A DNA stretch of 64,000 bases from an uncultured Pelagibacteraceae bacterium (GCA_902538915.1 CACBGZ010000001.1:369108-433107), one strand, 5' to 3'. Shown: positions 50,896-59,150, counted from the stretch's first letter. Translations and numbers: made by a program. Notes: generated by a model from the sequence alone, not told the origin.

Positions 50896-50926
50896 TTACT
50901 TGCGGAGAAGTTATCTCCGCAAGTAA
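50896..50926 (-). terminator. Strong hairpin terminator for the hsp20 transcript
   Basis: A perfect 13-bp inverted repeat (TTACTTGCGGAGA with TCTCCGCAAGTAA) encloses a 5-base loop. Read on the minus strand it is followed by a T-rich stretch (AATTTTTAAAA overlapping the stem end), and it lies 8 bases after the hsp20 stop. It also lies just after the lipoprotein stop on the plus strand, where the T tract is weak. Confidence 0.8.
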
Positions 50927-50933
50927 GGTCTAT

Positions 50934-51380
50934 TTATTTGATATCAATAAGTTTTTTCTTCTTATGCTCTGGAACAATTCTTTCACAAGATATTGTCAAA
51001 AGACCATCTTTAAGTTCAGCGCCATTAACTTTTACATCATCAGCAATAGTAAATGATCGCGCGAATTGTCTTTGAGAAATACCTTTATGAATGATCTCAC
51101 CATCTGAGTTGTTGTCCTCAGATTTATTAACCTGTTTCGTTCTTACGGTTAATAAATTATCCTCAAACTCAACCTCAACATCTTTTTTGTTAAAACCAGC
51201 TAAAGCTAATTCTATAGCATAATTGTCTTTACCAGTTTTTCTGATGTTATATGGTGGATAATTTGACTGCATAGTCAAAGCACCATTCCCTAGCATATTT
51301 TCAAATTGGTCGAACATATCATCAAAACCAATTGAAAAAGGTCTAAGAGAATTAAATATAGATAAATCCTTACTTGTCAT
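50934..51380 (-). CDS. ibpA: Small heat shock protein Hsp20/IbpA
   Basis: Small heat shock proteins hold unfolding proteins for later refolding. The 148-residue protein begins with the IbpA-like SLRPFSIGFDDMFDQFENM and has the alpha-crystallin domain YNIRKTGKDNYAIELALAGF to LTISCERIVPE. It has a strong AAGGAGG four bases before the ATG. A sigma-32-like promoter and a ROSE-like RNA thermometer lie upstream, indicating heat control at both transcription and translation. Confidence 0.95.
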   Translation of the reverse strand: MTSKDLSIFNSLRPFSIGFDDMFDQFENMLGNGALTMQSNYPPYNIRKTGKDNYAIELALAGFNKKDVEVEFEDNLLTVRTKQVNKSEDNNSDGEIIHKGISQRQFARSFTIADDVKVNGAELKDGLLTISCERIVPEHKKKKLIDIK

Positions 51381-51384
51381 TTTT

Positions 51385-51433
51385 CCTCCTTATATTAAGC
51401 AAGTTAATTTATGTAAGCCCCATAAGGCGACTA
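51385..51433 (-). promoter_or_regulatory. ROSE-like RNA thermometer in the hsp20 5' UTR
   Basis: In the leader, CUUGCUU (51397-51403) can pair with AAGGAGG (51385-51391) across a 5-base loop AAUAU, leaving one G-G opposition. This is the hallmark of ROSE elements, where a U-U/C-G-C-U box masks the Shine-Dalgarno sequence. An upstream hairpin (around 51411-51433, GUUAGUCGC with GGGGCUUAC) completes the multi-hairpin layout. Heat would melt the pairing and expose the ribosome binding site. Confidence 0.6.
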
Positions 51434-51442
51434 ACAGTTTTT

Positions 51443-51470
51443 ATATGGTTATTAATTATTTTTTTTCAAG
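51443..51470 (-). promoter_or_regulatory. Sigma-32 (RpoH)-type promoter of hsp20
   Basis: CTTGAA (51465-51470, minus strand), a 14-base spacer and AACCATAT (51443-51450) match the heat-shock consensus CTTGAA-N13/15-CCCCATNT, with a perfect -35 and 6 of 8 in the -10. It begins 10 bases past the stop of the oligopeptidase gene on the same strand. The leader would be about 55 bases. Confidence 0.72.
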
Positions 51471-51479
51471 ACTAGATTG

Positions 51480-53555
51480 TCAAATCTTTTTTGATATCTT
51501 TAAAGCAAATACATAATCCAACGCAATTTCCTCTATTGCGCCGTCTCGTCCAGATTTACCACCATGACCTGCGCTCATTTCTGTTTTTAAAAGCAATAAA
51601 TTATTGTCAGTCTTAAAATCTCTGAGTTTTGCAGTAAATTTTGTTGGTTCATCAAATAATACCCTATTATCACTTAAACTTGTCGTGATTAAAATGTGAG
51701 GATAATCCATTTTTTTAATATTGTTATAAGGAGCATAAGAAAATATATAATCAAAATGTTCTTTATTATCTTTTGCGTTTCCAAATTCATCAAATTCTCC
51801 AATTGTTAAAGGTAAAGAATGATCTAAGTTAGTAGTTAAAGAGTCAACGAAAGGAACTGCCATTATAATTCCCAGAAATAATTCTGGGGCTTGGTTAACT
51901 ACTGCGCCCATTAATAAACCCCCAGCAGAACCACCCATACCAATTATTTTTCCTTGACTAGAATATTTATTTTGAATCAAATATTTTGCTGCAAATATAT
52001 AATCTTCAAAAGTATTTTTTTTATTAGTAAGCTTTCCCTCTTTCCACCATTTCATACCTTTTTCCATGCCACCTCTTATATGCGCAGTTGCCCAAATTAT
52101 ATCTCTATCTATTAAACTTAATCGTGTTGAGGAAAAACTTGGACTCATTGAATTTCCATAGGAACCATATCCGTATAATAATAAATTAGCTGATCCATCT
52201 AACTTTGTTTTTTTATGTCTGGTTATAGTAAGAGGCACTAATCTTCCATCATGAGATTCAAATTCAATTCTTTCAACAACGTAATCGTTTGGGTTATGTC
52301 CTGAGGGAATTATTTGCTCTTTAACTAATTTTTTAGTTTTTTTAGACAGATCATATAAGTAAACTCGTGACGGAGTTTTTGGGCTAGAGTAACCAATATA
52401 AACTTCATCAGTATTTCTATCTTTTTGCCGTAAAGAAATACTTGGAACACAAACTTTTTCATCTGAAATAATCAATTCTTCCTCTGAATCTTTTGATATA
52501 TGTCTTACGAATAACCTATTTAACGCGTTAGATGTTTCAGATCGAATTATCCAATTTTTTAAAAAAATACAGCTTCCAATTAAAACCTCATTTTTTGGCT
52601 TTATAAAAGATTTCCATTTTTGATTTTCAAGACTTTCTGAAATTTCTATTTTAAAATCTTCTGCCCCTTCATTCGTATGATTATAAAATTTATTATCCCA
52701 AGAACTAACAGAGTATAAAATACCCTTTTTTCTTTTTTTTATTAGTTTTGGCTGAGGTTTTTTTTCATCGACTTTAAAGAAATATTGTTCTGAAGTATTG
52801 TGGTCAGAAGTTGAGATAAAGTAGTATTTTTCATCTGAGCTTAAAGCTATTCCAACTGTAAAAGCATCACTTTTTTCCTCAAAAATTAGTTCATCGTTAT
52901 TTTGAAAATTTCCTATCTCGTGTCTAAAAATTTTTCTTGCTCTGTGATTTTTGTCCAATTTTGAGTAAAAAATGTATTTGTTATCCAGGCTAAAAAGTAT
53001 GCTTCCAGATGTGTCAGTAATTTCTTTAGAGATTATCTTATTGTTATTTATCTCTCTAATAAATATTGAAAAGTATTCTGATCCTTTAATATCAAGAGAG
53101 TAAGCTAAATATTTATCATTATGACTTACTTCAAGATCTCCAATACCAAAATATTCTACACCTAATTTTTCTTTTTCTTTATCTCCGTTCCATATTTCCT
53201 CAATTTCATTTGTACCTATTTTTTTTCTTAATTTAATAGAGTAATTTCCTTCAGAAGTTGTCTTTGTCCAGTATTCAAAGGTATGATCTTTAAAAGGTAA
53301 AGATTCATCATCAAGTTTAATTCGTGCTTTAATTTCATCAAATAATTTTTTTTGATAATCCTTTGTGTCTTTTAGATGATGATTAGTGTATTCATTTTCT
53401 TCGCTTAAATATCTTTTAACCTCAGGATCTAATTTATTTTTGTCTTTTAAAACCTCTAAAATATTTTTTTGATGTATCCAGCTATAATTGTCTTCCCATG
53501 TAGTGTTGTGACAAGATTTTATTTCTGGTTTTTTTCTAAGATGTGGTACTTTCAT
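51480..53555 (-). CDS. ptrB: Oligopeptidase B (S9A serine peptidase)
   Basis: Oligopeptidase B cleaves short peptides after basic residues. The 691-residue protein has an N-terminal beta-propeller (residues about 70-410) and a C-terminal hydrolase domain. The nucleophile serine is in GMGGSAGGLLMGAVVN, the His in MSAGHGGKSGRDG, and RGGMEKGMKWW is the family signature. Acidic residues expected in S1 for Arg/Lys preference seem present, but I did not align them. There is no signal peptide, so it is cytoplasmic. Confidence 0.93.
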   Translation of the reverse strand: MKVPHLRKKPEIKSCHNTTWEDNYSWIHQKNILEVLKDKNKLDPEVKRYLSEENEYTNHHLKDTKDYQKKLFDEIKARIKLDDESLPFKDHTFEYWTKTTSEGNYSIKLRKKIGTNEIEEIWNGDKEKEKLGVEYFGIGDLEVSHNDKYLAYSLDIKGSEYFSIFIREINNNKIISKEITDTSGSILFSLDNKYIFYSKLDKNHRARKIFRHEIGNFQNNDELIFEEKSDAFTVGIALSSDEKYYFISTSDHNTSEQYFFKVDEKKPQPKLIKKRKKGILYSVSSWDNKFYNHTNEGAEDFKIEISESLENQKWKSFIKPKNEVLIGSCIFLKNWIIRSETSNALNRLFVRHISKDSEEELIISDEKVCVPSISLRQKDRNTDEVYIGYSSPKTPSRVYLYDLSKKTKKLVKEQIIPSGHNPNDYVVERIEFESHDGRLVPLTITRHKKTKLDGSANLLLYGYGSYGNSMSPSFSSTRLSLIDRDIIWATAHIRGGMEKGMKWWKEGKLTNKKNTFEDYIFAAKYLIQNKYSSQGKIIGMGGSAGGLLMGAVVNQAPELFLGIIMAVPFVDSLTTNLDHSLPLTIGEFDEFGNAKDNKEHFDYIFSYAPYNNIKKMDYPHILITTSLSDNRVLFDEPTKFTAKLRDFKTDNNLLLLKTEMSAGHGGKSGRDGAIEEIALDYVFALKISKKI

Positions 53556-53571
53556 AGTCGAGAAGGATTAT

Positions 53572-54075
53572 ATGAATATAATAATTTATACAGTATTAAT
53601 ATTGACTATTTTTTATTTTCTGTTGAAATTTATCACCAATATTTCGTCTAAAAAAATATCAAAAACCTTAAGGTTTTTGATAATTATTGGATTAATAATT
53701 CTATCAGTTTTATTTGCTATTGGTGGCAAATTTTTATTAACTTTACCCCTTACGCTAGCTAGTTTGGCGCTTTTAAAATTAAAGGGAATGTCTATTTTTC
53801 AAATAATATCGCTCTTTAGATTAATTCAAACTTTAAGAAGATCTGGAAGATTTTCATTTAATCAATCAAATTCAAATAATGTCTCATCTATCTCAGTTTC
53901 AGAAGCATATAAAATTTTAAATTTAGATATGAATAAAAAAATCACAAAAGAAGATGTAAACAAAGCTTATGTTAAAATCCAAAAAAAAATCCACCCTGAC
54001 ATTTCACCAGAAACTTCTCGATTATCTTCAATAGTAAATGAGGCAAAAGATATTGTGCTAAAAGATATTTCCTAA
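53572..54075 (+). CDS. Membrane-anchored J-domain protein
   Basis: The 167-residue protein has two N-terminal hydrophobic segments (residues about 3-23 and 37-65) and a C-terminal J-domain (about 117-167): YKILNLDMNKKITKEDVNKAY, with the HPD tripeptide in KIHPDIS. J-domains stimulate Hsp70 ATPase. The layout resembles TIM14/DjlC-type proteins that recruit DnaK to the membrane. It is divergent from ptrB (16 bases) and converges on the GT9 gene (4-base overlap). Confidence 0.82.
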   Translation: MNIIIYTVLILTIFYFLLKFITNISSKKISKTLRFLIIIGLIILSVLFAIGGKFLLTLPLTLASLALLKLKGMSIFQIISLFRLIQTLRRSGRFSFNQSNSNNVSSISVSEAYKILNLDMNKKITKEDVNKAYVKIQKKIHPDISPETSRLSSIVNEAKDIVLKDIS

Positions 54076-55034
54076 TTGATAATTTCTATAAATTTATCAA
54101 ATATTTTTTGAGAACTAATTTTTTCTTTACCCAAAGTATTATGTGAGACTGTCTCTTCTCCATCAGGGATTATTGGAAACATCTTCGAGCTATAATTACC
54201 ATAAATTAATGGTGTGTCTGCCATTAAAGTTATAGTCTTTACACCAAGTGCTGCAGATAAATGACTAAAACTAGTGTCATTGCAGATTGATAAGTTGCAA
54301 TTTTTTATTAATGGCATTATTTCTCTGAGTGAAAAATCGTCTAATGGTTTACAAAGACCACTAAATTCTGAGCTTAAAATATCACGTAAAATAACTTGTT
54401 CCTCTTCGTTTTTTCCTGTTGCAAGAAAAAATTTACAATTTTTTATTTTGGATATTTTATCAATCACTTTGATAAAAGTATTAGCAGGAATTCTTTTAGT
54501 TGGACCAGAGCCCCCTATTCCTAAAAGGATATTAATTTCTTTTTTATCAATTTGAAATTTTTCAATCGTTTCTTGAGCTATCATATCATCTATTTCTATC
54601 TCTGGATCATCTTTAACTGTTAATTCAAATTTTTCTTTTATAAATTTTTTCGGAGTTTCAGTTATGTGTTGTTGTTTTTTTTGAAATAAAGGATATTGAA
54701 ACACTTCTTTAATCCCTGAAAATTTTGCAATTAAATTGTATCTTAGAGATGAATTAAAAATGATAATTTTATCAAAATTAAATTTTTTGATATCTTTAAT
54801 TAAATTTAAACTTCCTAAAAGACCATCATGTCTATTTTTGATTTCGTTATCCCTTTCTAAAAAGATTATTTTGTCAATATAACTTGTTTGATATAAATAT
54901 TGATCAGCTTTAGAATTTTTTTTAACAAGTAAACTTATAGGCGAATTGAATTTGTCAGATAATGCCTTAATAAAGGGTAAAAAAATAATATTATCACCAA
55001 TACCCTTTCTACTTTGTACTGCTAATATTTTCAT
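54072..55034 (-). CDS. Glycosyltransferase family 9 (heptosyltransferase-like)
   Basis: GT9 enzymes add heptose or other sugars to lipopolysaccharide cores. The start MKILAVQSRKGIGDNIIFLPF at 55034 is the usual GT9 N-terminus and gives 320 residues. A longer frame to 55166 would run into the divergent DapA-like gene and is rejected. The NDTSFSHLSAALGVKTITL motif is the ADP-heptose/nucleotide-sugar binding region, and LLGIGGSGPTKR is the typical second-domain start. Substrate is not evident. Confidence 0.85.
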   Translation of the reverse strand: MKILAVQSRKGIGDNIIFLPFIKALSDKFNSPISLLVKKNSKADQYLYQTSYIDKIIFLERDNEIKNRHDGLLGSLNLIKDIKKFNFDKIIIFNSSLRYNLIAKFSGIKEVFQYPLFQKKQQHITETPKKFIKEKFELTVKDDPEIEIDDMIAQETIEKFQIDKKEINILLGIGGSGPTKRIPANTFIKVIDKISKIKNCKFFLATGKNEEEQVILRDILSSEFSGLCKPLDDFSLREIMPLIKNCNLSICNDTSFSHLSAALGVKTITLMADTPLIYGNYSSKMFPIIPDGEETVSHNTLGKEKISSQKIFDKFIEIIN

Positions 55035-55083
55035 ATGGTATTTATAAACTTTTATAACTATACTTTTTACATAAAATTTTATT

Positions 55084-55968
55084 ATGACAAAAATAAGTGG
55101 AATTTTTGCTGCTACAATGTCTGTTATCAATCCAGATTTAAGTCTTAATATAGAAAAAACAATCAATCATGCGGAAAGCCTTATTGATCAAGGTTGTCAT
55201 GGAACAGCAATATTTGGTAGTACCGGACAAGCACAATTAATTTCAATTTCAGAAAAAATCAACTTATTAAATAAACTCTCAGAGAGCAAATATAAAGACA
55301 AACACCTAATTGGTACTGGTTTAAATTCCCTCGGTGAAACTATTAACTTAATTAAAATTGCGAGCTCTCTAAATTTCAACAAATTTTTAATAATGCCACC
55401 AGCCTATTATAAATACGGTGATACTGAGGTCATGGAGTTTTACAAAAAAATTATAGAGGCCATTCCTGAATGTAAAATTATTCTTTACAATTTTGAGAAA
55501 TTATCTGGATACAAATTTAGCATCAAATGTGTCAATGAGCTTGTTAAAAGGTTTCCTGATCAAATCGTAGGGGTTAAAGACAGTTCTTATAACTTATATG
55601 AAAATTTAAAATTAAAAAATTTTTCTATCTTTCCTGGTTCTGAACTTAAATTATTAAAAGGTTTAGAATTGGGATGTTCGGGTATAATAACAGCAACGTG
55701 TAATGTAACAGCAGCGCTTTCAAGAAAAGTTTATGACGATTTTTTTTCAGGTGCAAAACAATTAAATAATAAAAAATTATGCGAGGTAAGGGCTATTTTT
55801 GATAAATATAATTTGATTTCAGGTTTACATACTTTTTGTTCTCAAGAAAATGAGATTTATAAAAATGTTCTACCGCCCTTAAGTATCTTAAATCAAAGTG
55901 ATCAAAAAAATTTAATTGAAGCTTTGAAAAATTTAAATTTTACGAATAAACCACCTCTCGCAGCATAA
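55084..55968 (+). CDS. DHDPS/NAL-superfamily aldolase or lyase (DapA-like), substrate unknown
   Basis: The 294-residue TIM barrel has the Schiff-base lysine in VGVKDSS and the catalytic tyrosine in IILYNFEK (the usual YNxP motif). The substrate loop reads GSTGQ, whereas dihydrodipicolinate synthase has GTTGE; Glu to Gln there argues against true DapA. The SEL and GCSGIITATCNV segments are normal. It is followed by a Cfa-like gene with one base between. Family members act on pyruvate-derived aldehydes or keto acids; the substrate cannot be stated. Confidence 0.82.
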   Translation: MTKISGIFAATMSVINPDLSLNIEKTINHAESLIDQGCHGTAIFGSTGQAQLISISEKINLLNKLSESKYKDKHLIGTGLNSLGETINLIKIASSLNFNKFLIMPPAYYKYGDTEVMEFYKKIIEAIPECKIILYNFEKLSGYKFSIKCVNELVKRFPDQIVGVKDSSYNLYENLKLKNFSIFPGSELKLLKGLELGCSGIITATCNVTAALSRKVYDDFFSGAKQLNNKKLCEVRAIFDKYNLISGLHTFCSQENEIYKNVLPPLSILNQSDQKNLIEALKNLNFTNKPPLAA

Positions 55969-55969
55969 G

Positions 55970-57157
55970 ATGTATCTTGCAAGTTTCTTAAATAAAATTT
56001 TTAAAAAAGGTGGTTTCATCTTAACTGATGCTGACTCGAAAGATTATATAATAGGCAATCCTGGGGAACAGCCTATGAAAATAAAACTTTTGAATAAAAA
56101 GCTTCATTATAAACTTTTGTTACATCCCGATTTATATTTCGGTGAGGCATACACAGAAGGAGATTTGATTATAGAAAATGGAAATTTAAGTGATTTTTTA
56201 GATTTAGCATTAATGAATTTCGGAAGAGGGCCTTTGAATTTTTTTAGTTACATAATAAATAGACTTAGAGGATCTTACAGATACTTAACAAATTTTAATT
56301 TTATTAAAAAATCTAAAATGAATGTTTCTCATCATTATGATATTTCTGATGATTTATATGATTTATTTCTAGATCCAAAGAGACAATATTCATGTGCTTA
56401 TTTCAAAAAAGAGACTGATAGTTTAGAAGTTGCTCAAAATAATAAAATTCAACATATTATAAAAAAATTAAATATTAAAAAAAATCAAAAAGTTTTAGAC
56501 ATAGGTTGTGGTTGGGGTTCATTAGCATTTGATATAGCAAAAAGTGCAAGTTGTGAAGTTACTGGAATTACTTTATCAGAAAATCAATTTAATTTTTGTG
56601 AAAAAAAATCAAAAGAAATGAATTTAGAAAATCAAGTAAAATTTAGATTGATGGATTATAGAGAACTTAAAGAAAAATTTGATAGAATTGTAAGTGTTGG
56701 AATGTTTGAGCATGTAGGAAGAAAATTTTATAAAAAATTCTTTAATCAAATTGAAAATTTATTAAAAGATGATGGTGTTTCATTGATACATACCATCGGA
56801 TCTGTTGATCCTCCTCGAGACCCACATCCCTGGATAACAAAATATATTTTTCCTGGTGGGTATACACCGAGTTTAAGTGAAGTTACCAACCCAATTGAAA
56901 AAGCGGGCCTTATCGTTACAGATATAGAGGTTCTAAGACTTCATTACTCTCACACATTAAGACATTGGAAAGAAAATTGTATTAAAAATAAACAAAAGAT
57001 CACACAAATGTTTGATGAAAAATTTTTTAGGATGTGGGAGTTTTACTTAACAGGTTGTGAAATGGCATTTAAATGGGGTGATCAAGTTGTATATCAATTT
57101 CAACTTACGAAAAATTATCAATCAACTCCTGTTACTAGAGACTATATTTATCAATAA
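55970..57157 (+). CDS. Cyclopropane-fatty-acyl-phospholipid synthase family methyltransferase
   Basis: The 395-residue protein has the Cfa N-terminal domain (YFGEAYTEGDLIIENGNLSD) and the SAM-methyltransferase domain with VSHHYDISDDLYDLFLDP, YSCAYFKKETDSLE, VLDIGCGWGSLAFDIAK and the Cfa-typical GMFEHVGRKFYKKFF. The C-terminus has FPGGYTPSLSE and HYSHTLRHW. Cfa adds a methylene across double bonds of membrane phospholipid acyl chains. Some relatives make other methylated lipids. It follows the DapA-like gene immediately, so they are likely co-transcribed. Confidence 0.88.
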   Translation: MYLASFLNKIFKKGGFILTDADSKDYIIGNPGEQPMKIKLLNKKLHYKLLLHPDLYFGEAYTEGDLIIENGNLSDFLDLALMNFGRGPLNFFSYIINRLRGSYRYLTNFNFIKKSKMNVSHHYDISDDLYDLFLDPKRQYSCAYFKKETDSLEVAQNNKIQHIIKKLNIKKNQKVLDIGCGWGSLAFDIAKSASCEVTGITLSENQFNFCEKKSKEMNLENQVKFRLMDYRELKEKFDRIVSVGMFEHVGRKFYKKFFNQIENLLKDDGVSLIHTIGSVDPPRDPHPWITKYIFPGGYTPSLSEVTNPIEKAGLIVTDIEVLRLHYSHTLRHWKENCIKNKQKITQMFDEKFFRMWEFYLTGCEMAFKWGDQVVYQFQLTKNYQSTPVTRDYIYQ

Positions 57158-57186
57158 ATTATTGATAGAATTAGCTTTCTTTAATA

Positions 57187-58386
57187 ATGAAAAAAAAGCA
57201 TAAAAAATCAAAAAAAAAAACAAAAACTAAGAAAAAAAAAAAAGTTAATAAAGTTAAAAGAAAAGTAAATAAAATAAAAAAAAGTACAAAAAAAAAGAAA
57301 AAAACAAAATTTATCAAAAAAAAGAAAATAATTAAATTTAAAAAATTTAAAAAATTAAATTATCAATCAAAAGTAAAAAAAAATCAAAAAGATAGCCTAA
57401 TCTTAAAATTAGTTAAATTTCAATTATCTCTCAAACCCCAGTTTAATTTTAAATTTAATTTAAATTTAGAAAAATATATTCAAGGTTTTTTTGACAAAAT
57501 TTCAGAGACTATTTCCAGTTATAAGATATTAAAAACCGATGAAAAAAGAAGACTTAAGATAGAAAAAATTGAAAAAGAAAGAAGGAAAAAAATAGAAGAA
57601 GCAGAAAGAAAAAAAGACGAGGAAACTTTAAGATTAAAGTTGAAAGAACAAACACTTAAAGAAGAAGAAAGATTAGAAAGACAAAGGACTAAAGACATAA
57701 AATTATTTTTAAGAAAAGAACAAGCACTTTTGAGGATAGAACAAGCAGAAAAACAAAAACAATTTTTAAAACAATTAAGATTAGATAAACAAATTGAAAA
57801 ATTTAGAATAAGAGAGGTCAAGGAATTAGAAAAACTTGAGAAAATTTCGTTAAAAGAAAAAAGAGAAGATTATTCTGGATTACAAGAGAGAATTGACAAA
57901 CTTAAAGAAAAATACAGATTACTGCGGGATCAAAAAATCAAAGAGAGAGTTGAAGCGCTAGGAGTAAAACTTCAAGGTGACGAAGATAGAGAAACTTTAT
58001 TAGAAAAAGAAAAGGAATATACTTTAGCGAGACAAAAAATTGAATTTGCACTTGAAAGTTTTTATAGAAGTGCAAGCAGTTTAGTATTTCAACTAAATAA
58101 AAGACATATTACACGAGATATGTCAATTTTTCGATGTATAGATAGAAGATTTGAAACTGGAGAAGTTTTTATAAAATGGGACGAGTCATCAGACGATGAA
58201 TGGTTACTATTGATTTATATTAAAAATAATTCTCCGGATGAGGGAATTGTCATAGAAGATAAAACAAATCCAGAAAAAAATCTTTCCCACGAGTTTAGAA
58301 ATGTGGATATTTTTAAAGCCTCAGACACCATGGTAGACTCTTTAACACAACTCATTGCTAGAAAAAGAGCCAAAAATAATAATTAA
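57187..58386 (+). CDS. Lysine-rich coiled-coil protein of unknown function
   Basis: I do not recognise this 399-residue protein. Residues 1-70 are extremely basic (about 39 Lys, no acidic residue before Asp69) and resemble histone H1 tails in composition. Residues about 100-290 are a long, highly charged Lys/Glu/Arg heptad-like region predicted to form a coiled coil. Residues about 290-399 look globular (DMSIFRCIDRRFETGEVFIKW to TMVDSLTQLIARKR). There is no signal peptide or TM segment. The coding strand has in-frame A11 (57210-57220) and A12 (57232-57243) runs. Binding to nucleic acid is plausible from charge alone. A small membrane protein gene follows 30 bases later. Confidence 0.8.
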   Translation: MKKKHKKSKKKTKTKKKKKVNKVKRKVNKIKKSTKKKKKTKFIKKKKIIKFKKFKKLNYQSKVKKNQKDSLILKLVKFQLSLKPQFNFKFNLNLEKYIQGFFDKISETISSYKILKTDEKRRLKIEKIEKERRKKIEEAERKKDEETLRLKLKEQTLKEEERLERQRTKDIKLFLRKEQALLRIEQAEKQKQFLKQLRLDKQIEKFRIREVKELEKLEKISLKEKREDYSGLQERIDKLKEKYRLLRDQKIKERVEALGVKLQGDEDRETLLEKEKEYTLARQKIEFALESFYRSASSLVFQLNKRHITRDMSIFRCIDRRFETGEVFIKWDESSDDEWLLLIYIKNNSPDEGIVIEDKTNPEKNLSHEFRNVDIFKASDTMVDSLTQLIARKRAKNNN

Positions 58387-58416
58387 ATAATAAGATTTAA
58401 TTAGGTATTATATCTT

Positions 58417-58710
58417 ATGATTTTAGGGTCTATTTTTTTTGTAATTTTATATTTAGTCTTTAGATACATCATAGCTTGGATAACTTATTTAAATAACTTA
58501 GATCCAAGACTTGGTGATAGTACATGGAGATTTACTTATGATTATCCTGTCATCGGAGAAAGAGATGTGTCAGATTTAGATGATAAAGATTTTGTGAGAC
58601 TTAGAAGAAAAAAAAATAATATTGTATTATTAATGTATTCTATAGTTTTAGTAATGTTTATAGCCTCTATGTCTTTATTAAGTAAATTCTTATTATTTTT
58701 CTTTAGTTAG
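58417..58710 (+). CDS. Small two-helix membrane protein, unknown function
   Basis: The 97-residue protein has a transmembrane helix at about residues 3-24 and another at about 74-95, with a central soluble stretch (LDPRLGDSTWRFTYDYPVIGERDVSD). Both ends are hydrophobic, and the loop may face either side. I do not recognise a family. Its position directly after the lysine-rich coiled-coil gene suggests co-expression. Its 3' end overlaps the convergent DUF393 gene by 8 bases. Confidence 0.7.
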   Translation: MILGSIFFVILYLVFRYIIAWITYLNNLDPRLGDSTWRFTYDYPVIGERDVSDLDDKDFVRLRRKKNNIVLLMYSIVLVMFIASMSLLSKFLLFFFS

Positions 58711-59056
58711 TTTTTTTCAATTGTTTTCTATTCTTAATATAAAGAAAAAAAGCTACTATTTCATATACTACAGAAAATATATTGAAAATTATTGGTAACT
58801 TAAAAAAATTATAAAGAAATCTATATTTTGGCATTTTTTTCCACAACAATAAAAATGCTTTTGCGCCTCCTAAAACATTATCACCATCTTTTACATGAAG
58901 TCTTCTTAAAAGCTGTTTGCTATCTTTAGAGGTTTCTTTTTCGGCTAACTCATTGTTTGTAATATCAACCCAATTAATTTCGTTTATTTTTTCTTTTTTA
59001 TAAAGATCAATTTCAGCCTTACAAATTTTACAAGAATTATTAAAATAAACTTTCAT
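58703..59056 (-). CDS. DCC-family (DUF393) thiol-disulfide oxidoreductase-like protein
   Basis: The 117-residue protein starts with FNNSCKICKAEIDLYK, a CxxC pair at residues 9 and 12 in a thioredoxin-like beta strand-helix arrangement. The WVDITN segment and the GAKAFLLLWKKMPKYRFLYNF stretch are typical of the DUF393/DCC family. The family is inferred to be thiol-disulfide oxidoreductase but few members have been tested. The C-terminus is hydrophobic and basic. Confidence 0.82.
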   Translation of the reverse strand: MKVYFNNSCKICKAEIDLYKKEKINEINWVDITNNELAEKETSKDSKQLLRRLHVKDGDNVLGGAKAFLLLWKKMPKYRFLYNFFKLPIIFNIFSVVYEIVAFFLYIKNRKQLKKTN

Positions 59057-59150
59057 AATTATAGGATTTAATACTGATTTGTCTTATAAATGTACATGCG
59101 TAAAATACACTAGTTGAAAATTCCATGAAACAATCTATTTAATATATTTT

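Noticed and set aside
55035-55166. N-terminal extension of the GT9 glycosyltransferase frame to 55166
   Set aside because: The extension runs into the divergent DapA-like gene. The family's MKILAVQSRKGIGDN start at 55034 is far more plausible.
55084-55968. Assignment as dihydrodipicolinate synthase (dapA)
   Set aside because: The substrate loop is GSTGQ and not GTTGE and the gene is not next to lysine-synthesis genes; only the superfamily can be supported.
57187-57400. Poly-A/AAG tract as a repeat element, microsatellite or CRISPR-like array
   Set aside because: It is low-complexity coding sequence for a lysine-rich tail. There is no regular repeat unit or spacer pattern.
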